Shown piece by piece: positions 57,768 through 64,000 of a stretch of 64,000 nucleotides of DNA. Source of the DNA: Flexamia atlantica. Taxonomy: Eukaryota; Arthropoda; Insecta; Hemiptera; Cicadellidae. The notes below the pieces were generated by a model that saw only the letters and a list, made by a program, of their open reading frames with translations, made no database searches and was not told the DNA's origin. The stretch covers positions 9,236,721 through 9,300,720 of the forward strand of contig JAQJVK010000012.1 of assembly GCA_035578135.1 (NCBI GenBank), written 5' to 3'. How positions within the stretch are numbered: the stretch's first letter is position 1; each line of letters opens with the position of its first letter. Made by a program: the position numbers and the translations under genes.

Positions 57768-59334
57768 CCCGGTGGTTGCTCGGTATTATTTCATGTTAAC
57801 CAGTTCATCCAATTACGGTAAAATATTTCAGTGACATAAAATCGATACACCAAAACCTTTTTACAACTCCTTGAAATTTTCATCCCACTCCTTGAAAGGA
57901 ACCATCCCGTTCCTTGATGGTTGTATATTGCAAACAGCTGTTGTGACTTCTTTATTTGTTTACACTTCCCTTGTTCATTTGTTGCTATCATGGCAGCTCA
58001 TAAGCCCAATGTTAAAATTTCACAACTTTGAAATTAATTTTATTCCGTTATTAGATTTTCTCTTGCCAAGTAATTTGCACAGAATACGTTTATGAGTAAT
58101 ACATTACTTACTTCCAGACTTTGAAGGAAATCCTTAGAGCCGTTTTTTAGATGAATGTGCAAGCAAGCACGCACGCACGCTCAAGATAACATTGCTCATA
58201 TTAGAGTATAGGATATTTCTAATGAAATCGAATAGACATGTTCATGCTCTTCAAAAAACCTTTGCAGAAATAAAAAGGAATTTTTATCAAAAACCTTGAA
58301 AAATATTTCCTTACGACAGTTACACGTTTTGATTTCTCGACAAAAGACACATATTAAACTTGACAGTTAAACACGCTCTACCAGTGAACCAGAAACAATT
58401 TCTGACACGGCGACATTCCCACAAGATGAACATGTCTGTAGAGCAGTGGCGAGCCGTAACTGGGCCATAAACCGCCTCATTACCGTTAGCGCTACACGGA
58501 CAAGAACAGCTGTGAAGGTCGATGACGTCACTCTATCAGCTGATCCGTGTTCTATGGCGACCCTGGCGACCGAACAGAAAGATAAAGCTTAGGCCCTTTT
58601 ACACTACAACAAACCATTGATTATGTAAGTGTATATACATTTATATAATCAATGAACAAACTTTATCAATGGAAATGGTGAGCCAAGGTCAAGCTTAGCA
58701 GCAGCTCAGCTGATCCTAGGCTCGTTCGAAGCAATGCTTCTGCCTGGCCTTGGCCACAGCTGACGATCAGCTGTTGAGAGGAAGCCGCTAACCGTCAGTT
58801 TGACGTGAAACCAAATTTAGCCGCTGAAATATAGATCTAGAGTATTGATACATGGTCTTTTTGAAAGCTACTGTCAGCCAAATTCTATACTCTTATATGA
58901 GCAATGTTATCTTGCGTGCTTGCGTGCTTGCTTGCTTGGTTGTATGTTTGCCCAACGATCTCAAAAACGGCTCCGAGGATTTCCTTCAAAGTAATGTATG
59001 ACTCAAAAACGTCTTTTACGCAGATTACTTGGCCAGAGAAAATCTAATAACGTAATAAAACGATTTTTAAAATAATTGTAAAATTTTAACAATGGTCTTA
59101 TGAGTTGCCATGATAGCAACGAAAATAAACGAGGAAAGTGTAAACAAATGAAGTAATCATAACATCTGCTTGCAATCTACAGCCATAAAGGAAAAATACA
59201 GTGAGTGGGATGAAGAGTTCATGGAGCAATAAAAAAGGTTTCTATTTCTCAATTTTATGACATTGAAATATTTTATAGTAACTGGATAAACTGGTAAACA
59301 TTAAATAACACCGAGCAAGGCTCGGTCCACCAGG
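57768..59334. mobile_element. long foldback element, arms about 440 bp
   Basis: Arms 57768-58212 and 58882-59334 are inverted copies: CCCGGTGGTTGCTCGGT against ACCGAGCAAGGCTCGGTCCACCAGG at the outside, AACCAGTTCATCC against GGATAAACTGGT, and AGCACGCACGCACGC against GCGTGCTTGCGTGCT near the inside. The centre includes a GC-richer block with CAGCTGATC-type words and a 40-base hairpin element. No transposase frame. Confidence 0.85.
58615..58654. mobile_element. 40-bp CATTGA hairpin element
   Basis: Starts CATTGATTATGTAAGTG and ends ATATAATCAATG; exact 7-base duplication AACAAAC (58608-58614, 58655-58661). Confidence 0.8.
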
Positions 59335-59382
59335 TACTATGTAATAACCTGAGTACCTGCTCAGCTGATAGTCAGTGCTGGC

Positions 59383-60127
59383 CAGTGACGGATCTACACT
59401 TAGTCGCCCTGCCCCCCCCCCCCCCTCCCACCCGACTTCAAACACAATGAATTTATTTAATGCGTCTTTGAAGTGATGAATAAGCAATAATTATCTCGTA
59501 TATCAAAATATGATTTTATCTTATGGCCGCAATACAACCGATGTTTTACAGGCAGCGATGCAGCCTTTTATTGCCATAATATAACCACAACCGAGAAATT
59601 TGCCAGCTGCTGGAAAACCAAACCAAGGTGTCTACCAGATTTTACACATGAAACTTCCGACTTCTTTCTGACCTTTCCCGACTGTCCAAAAACAATTTCC
59701 GACCAGTGAAATCGGCCATGTTGCCTCCTAAATCGAAGCCCAATCTATGTAAAGTAAAATACAATATTATTTGACGGCCGCAATGCGACCGAGATATTTA
59801 ACGACCGCGATCTTTCCAAAATATTTAACAGCCACAACGAGACCAAGAGAAACACTCGTCACAACACTCGTCACAGAAACACTGAGCGATTTTCCGGCCG
59901 CAATACGACCGAGAGATTTGCCAGCCGTGGTATAAGTGACCGCGATTTGACAACCGGGAAGAGATTTTCCAACCGCAAAAACAATAAATTAGACTTTATT
60001 CAATTTTTTACTATTTTAAACTTTTTCTAACTGAAGCCAGCCAGTTGGGAGCCCCGCCGCGCCGGCGTCCCCTACTGGCTGGCGCCCGGGGCAGGCCCCC
60101 CGCTGCCCCCCTATAGGTCCGTCACTG
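59383..60127. mobile_element. hAT element, non-autonomous, 745 bp
   Basis: Ends CAGTGACGGATCTA and TAGGTCCGTCACTG; 8-base duplication with one mismatch (GTGCTGGC at 59375-59382, GTCCTGGC at 60128-60135). The interior has degenerate repeats of GGCCGCAATACGACCGAGA (near 59525, 59775, 59898). C-run at about 59412. Confidence 0.88.
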
Positions 60128-60179
60128 GTCCTGGCAAACCCAAACGCATGGTGTAGGAAAACCTAGAGGTATGACAGCA

Positions 60180-60330
60180 GAGCTAAAACCAAACACAACA
60201 TATTTTTATTGAATTTTATTAACTGGTTTGCATTGTAGACATCATAATCGCTATAGTTTCGAGGGCCCAACTACGTCACGTGGCTCACACACCTTTATTT
60301 TTTCTTTACATCATGGAGTAAACGCGCCTT
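60180..60330. repeat. R1-related fragment
   Basis: Matches 10360-10500 (TTAACTGGTTTG, GCCCAACTACGTCAC, CACACACCTTT). Confidence 0.55.
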
Positions 60331-60683
60331 TATGGAATGAAAGCTATACTGGGGACATTCAAATTAAAGGAATGTAAAATCTCACGACGACTCCTTGATT
60401 AAAGGAGTGATTTCGCCTTCAAGTGAAACAAATCTTTCACTATCAACAATGGGCCTCAAACAAATAACAGTAATTTCACTTGTCAACTTAAAAAGAGAAA
60501 GTTCTATTGGAATTGGAATTAACCTGTTATCTCATCTCAGACAATACAATTGTTGTTCACAAAAATCCATTGATAATATGAAAAGCACTGTCAAGTAGTT
60601 ATGAAATGATGAGAAAATAGATTGCCCAGATTTAAGAGTTTTACAGTTTTATTAGGTTTCTACAGTTTTTATTTATTTTCCAG

Positions 60684-60901
60684 TTTCAGTATTGGGAATG
60701 ACTGGGGCAGCAACTGAAGGACTTTCTATACACAGACAGATGCTTCGGACTCTATGCGAGTCCAGTATGACTTATTTCGCGAAGAGTATAGCAGCTAGCG
60801 GAGAAAAGCATTGTCCAAAGCCACGAGCTCCGCCAATGCATTTTGCCCATCATGCTAATCCTTACGAGCTCTCCTTAGCACAGCGTGAATCGGCTCTCTG
60901 A
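60684..60901 (+). CDS. possible terminal exon, product unknown
   Basis: A strong acceptor (CAGTTTTTATTTATTTTCCAG ends at 60683; positions about 60663-60683) precedes 218 bases with one open frame ending at TGA 60899-60901. After two leading bases it reads SVLGMTGAATEGLSIHRQML, then RTLCESSMTYFAKSIAASGE and a Pro- and His-rich end (KPRAPPMHFAHHANPYELSL). Composition is GC-richer than both flanks. An ATG lies at 60698. No family recognised and no upstream exon found; the frame could also be a remnant of a transposon. Confidence 0.35.
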
Positions 60902-61139
60902 AGGCTAGAAACTGGGTTACTGAACTAGATTCTATGCTGGGCTTTAACTAATTTAAAGAAAAATTGATAATATATTCTCTAACTAGGTATGAGGAAGATT
61001 GGAAGGCGACAGTAAATCTTGTGACGCAGAATTCGATCCTGAGAATAACCTAAAAATTGTTTGATGGCTTGGATATAAATTACTGGACATTGAACTATGA
61101 TAAATTAAAGGAAATTACACTTTAAAGCAAAAATAAGTT

Positions 61140-61760
61140 GAACGCAGTTCAGTACTTGCCGAGAGTTCACATCGTCGTCTGCATGCGTCACTAGCGTCGG
61201 GTCAGCAAAGGGAATATATTCACATACAATTTTAAAACGCTTTTCGAGGGAAATTAAATTGATAATATGATGTCCTAAACTTGAAATAAAGTAATAAAAT
61301 TTTATTGAAATTTGTTTATATTAGATGGTTTTTCAATACACTTACCAACCAAAAACCGTGTTTAGCTCTCGCTGATAGCAATGAGTATGTTTATAACCTG
61401 TCCTGTCCTAGGGCGATGTGGTCATTGGGCGCGTTCAGCCGCAGTCACCGGTGGGTAATCTACTAACCTATAATAAGTGAACGGTAGTGGTGGACGTATC
61501 ACCTACCGACCATTGTTGTGCATCCACCGATGTTGTGTTTACGGTGGATTCGGCAAGTAACCGGACATTGTTGATTGTCAAGATGCGGTGGATTTGCCTA
61601 TTAGTGACTATAGTAACCGCTTAGCCACCGGTGACTGCGGCTGAACGCGCCCATTGTCAATCAGTGCAGTATGAAACGTATGCAACACATCACTGACGTG
61701 TATATCGATGGGTAGTACACGATGACCATATTGCCTCATGCGGCCTCACTCTTGAAACGT
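61140..61760 (-). repeat. dispersed repeat R6, copy 2, with inserted MITE
   Basis: Inverse of 36400-36900. 61140-61426 and 61653-61760 are the two parts, separated by the 226-base MITE. Confidence 0.7.
61427..61652. mobile_element. 226-bp MITE with 28-bp perfect inverted ends
   Basis: Begins GGGCGCGTTCAGCCGCAGTC and ends in the exact inverse over 28 bases. A 3-base direct repeat ATT flanks it, and the empty R6 copy at 36523-36535 (inverse) shows a single site. A 3-base duplication with G-rich ends suggests a PIF/Harbinger-like group, though ATT is not the usual TWA target. Confidence 0.88.
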
Positions 61761-63247
61761 CAAGGTCGAGGGATTGAATCATTGGTCATAATGATACTGA
61801 GTGACTAAGTATGAATGATAACCAAACAATATCCTTATCAGGTCGGGCTTTGGTGTTGCTAACTCAGAGATAATAACTTAAATTACTACTAGAGATCGCC
61901 AGTGGTCCATAATTCGACCAATTTTCAAATGAAGTAATAGGCATAGCTAATTTTGAAAATGTTCTTTGCATTCACCATGGGTTTATAAATACATTTCATA
62001 CAGTACGCAGGAAATATTTTCAGTATTCCTTATTACAAACCAATAAACATTTTCACGGACGTAAACATATTCAAAAACTCAAAACAGGGACCTAAGTGCT
62101 GTTGTTAAAATGAGGGTGAAGAACATTTTCAGTGAAATGGTATGTACCTAAATTACCTGGAAATTTCTGACCTAAATAACCATTGGACATTGAACTATGA
62201 TGAAATAAGGGGTAAATGCATTTTACAGCCACAAGTTCCAATCATGAAACATTTTCAGTCGTTCCTCGTAAACACTAAACATTTTTACGGATGCGGACGA
62301 AAGGATATTTAAAAATTCAAAATAGTGACCAAAATGATATTGTTCAAATGAAGGCGATTGATCGAAGAAAATTTTCTCTATAAAATATGAATTGCTTCGA
62401 AGAAAAAATCTTGGGAAAACTGAGTTCTTGATCAAACAGCCGGCTTTGTGGGCCTTGCTTCGTGTATTGCCGATGTCACCTGGAAAAGGAAATCACACCA
62501 TTAGCGGTGGTACGTCTGCTGTTGTTTTCAAGACTCGAGACTGGCGAAAGATGGGTGGAAAAGGTCTAAAAGTGAAAGGCCGTCTGTGGTTTGTATTGAA
62601 GACGGTAATTGGAGTTGGGAGATCGGAGTCGGAGACAGTTGAAACGAACAAAGGTAACAACCGCGGTCGGCAATTAAAGCAAAAAGGACTGATTGTAGGA
62701 AGTGTCTTGGTGGACAATTAAAGAGACTCGGGGCCATCGAAAGTGCCTAAGGGCTATCAGAAGGTGAAGTAATGTTACGTTTACTGAGCCCGATAACGTA
62801 ACGAATTTTAAATGTCTGAGAGTTTCTCCAGTCTTATTAGAGAGTTTCTTTCAAAGTACATGTGTATCATGTTATATGTTTTCTAAAGTACATGATAACG
62901 TTAAGAACTTCAAAATTGGTGGTTTATCAATAATTACGAAATCAGAGTATTGTCGAAACATGTTTACAGTACATGGTGTCCGAAAAGGAATATCGCCACG
63001 GGACGATGAGTGAGCGCATTGCTAGTTGACCATACATCAAAATTTACTCCTGATAGACAGTCCTGTCTAAGGAACATGTCGGCCTTAGTCAGTAAAAAGA
63101 CTACAAGATCGCGCTACAATCATCCTTCACTCATCTGTCATTCATACTTGGCTTAAAATACCTACGTGGGTAGGTCGCCATCTCAAGAAACGTATCAAAA
63201 GTATCTAAAGTATCTAACTCCGAAAGATAATTGAATAAGATTACTAA
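61761..63247. other. no gene confidently seen
   Basis: A plus-strand frame of 109 codons (62392-62721, ending GLIVGSVLVDN) is Lys- and Gly-rich and moderately GC-rich, with no start context, splice signal or domain that I recognise; it is only a weak candidate. The rest is AT-rich. Confidence 0.3.
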
Positions 63248-63765
63248 GAGAATTAACTTTCGTTTAGTTAACAACATATAATTAAAAATTCGTTTTTATT
63301 GCTATGTAGAAAACATGGGTTTTCTTCCAAAAACTAAAATTCTAAACATTTGCAGTGCTTTATTTCGGCGAATGTAAAGTGATTGTAAAACATATTACAA
63401 CGTTTTAATTATTCTCACTTTCGTGTAGTTAAAGACGAATAATCAAAAATTCGTTTTTATTGTTATATAGAAAACATAGGTTTTCTTCCAAAAACTAAAA
63501 TTGTAGACATTGTCTGTGCTTTACTTCGGCTAATGTAAAGAGATTGTAAAACATATTACGCTATAAACAACGTTTTAATTATTCTCACTTTCGTGTAGTT
63601 AAAGACGAATAATCAAAACTTCGTTTTTATTGTTACATAGAAAACATAGGTTTTCTTCCAAAAACTAAAATTCTAGACATTTTCTTTGCTTTACTTCGGG
63701 CTAATGTAAAGAGATTGTAAAACAAATTACGCTATAAACAACGTTTCAACTATCCTCAAACTCCT
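63248..63765. repeat. tandem repeat of 161-170 bp, three copies
   Basis: ACTTTCGT(G/T)TAGTTAA recurs at 63256, 63417 and 63587. Each unit contains AATTCGTTTTTATTG, AAAACATAGGTTTTCTTCC and GTAAAGAGATTGTAAAACA. Unit 2 and 3 have an extra GCTATAAAC. AT-rich, non-coding. Confidence 0.93.
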
Positions 63766-64000
63766 ACACGATTATTTACAATATCAAAGGTGTCACATGG
63801 GTCAATCCTACATTTACTGCACTGTAGTAATTATTGGAGGTGTTGCTGTAATCACAGGAAGACACTCTCGACCGTTACTTAGATCTAACACCGCGTGCAA
63901 ACATTCCTAATGATAATGAGCCAGAGTCGTGAGGGGGAGGGAACCATTACCTAGGGAGGGGTAAACCACAGCAGGCATTGCAGCATTGCAGGCGAGAACC

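Overview
This is a nuclear genomic window from an animal, most likely an arthropod (probably an insect). It is AT-rich, has almost no long open frames, carries two eukaryotic pol III tRNA genes, has splice-site-bounded coding fragments, and is packed with DNA transposons (hAT, pogo/Tigger, mariner-like, Helitron) and tandem repeats. There are no operons or prokaryotic genes. Most ATG-initiated frames of 60-200 codons lie in repeats or AT-rich intergenic DNA and are not annotated as genes.

Host genes. Three minus-strand segments look like exons of one gene: 53284-53423, 32232-32273 and 30522-30729. Each begins after a pyrimidine tract plus CAG, ends before GT, is GC-rich against AT-rich surroundings, and their reading phases agree. 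Together they would encode a pleckstrin-homology-like stretch followed by a Gly- and acid-rich tail, so about 23 kb of the window would be intron, including the satellite and the large transposons. A decayed duplicate of the first exon lies just upstream (53541-53596). Plus-strand exon candidates, each weaker, are at 1512-1634, 2107-2252 and 60684-60901. The tRNA genes are Ser(GCT) at 24948-25029 and Val(CAC) at 27780-27852.

Layout. 1-6.3 kb: mostly unique AT-rich DNA, two possible exons, two dispersed repeats. 6.3-12.5 kb: 110-bp tandem array, a TA-flanked MITE, a TATCGATA-rich hAT MITE, dispersed repeats, a decayed Tigger element. 14-21 kb: nested transposons (tandem Helitrons inside one copy of a 1-kb repeat; a 1.36-kb hAT inside another repeat). 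22-23.2 kb: GC-rich promoter-like DNA with CRE, ETS and YY1 motifs. 24-30 kb: foldback elements and the tRNAs. 30.5-39 kb: exons, Helitrons and a 93-bp tandem array. 39.2-43.3 kb: a satellite of about 41 units of 101-104 bp. 43.8-47.1 kb: a near-perfect A-B-A'-B' inverted duplication. 47.2-51.8 kb: a 4.57-kb transposon. 52-64 kb: MITEs, the PH-like exon, foldbacks, a hAT and a terminal tandem repeat.

The most striking structure is a transposon family with CATTGA...TCAATG ends and 7-bp target duplications. One 4,566-bp member (47237-51802) splits a known repeat, and seven hairpin derivatives of only 33-56 bp are scattered through the window, one of them inserted exactly in one arm of another hairpin. 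I could not match the 7-bp duplication to a familiar superfamily with confidence.
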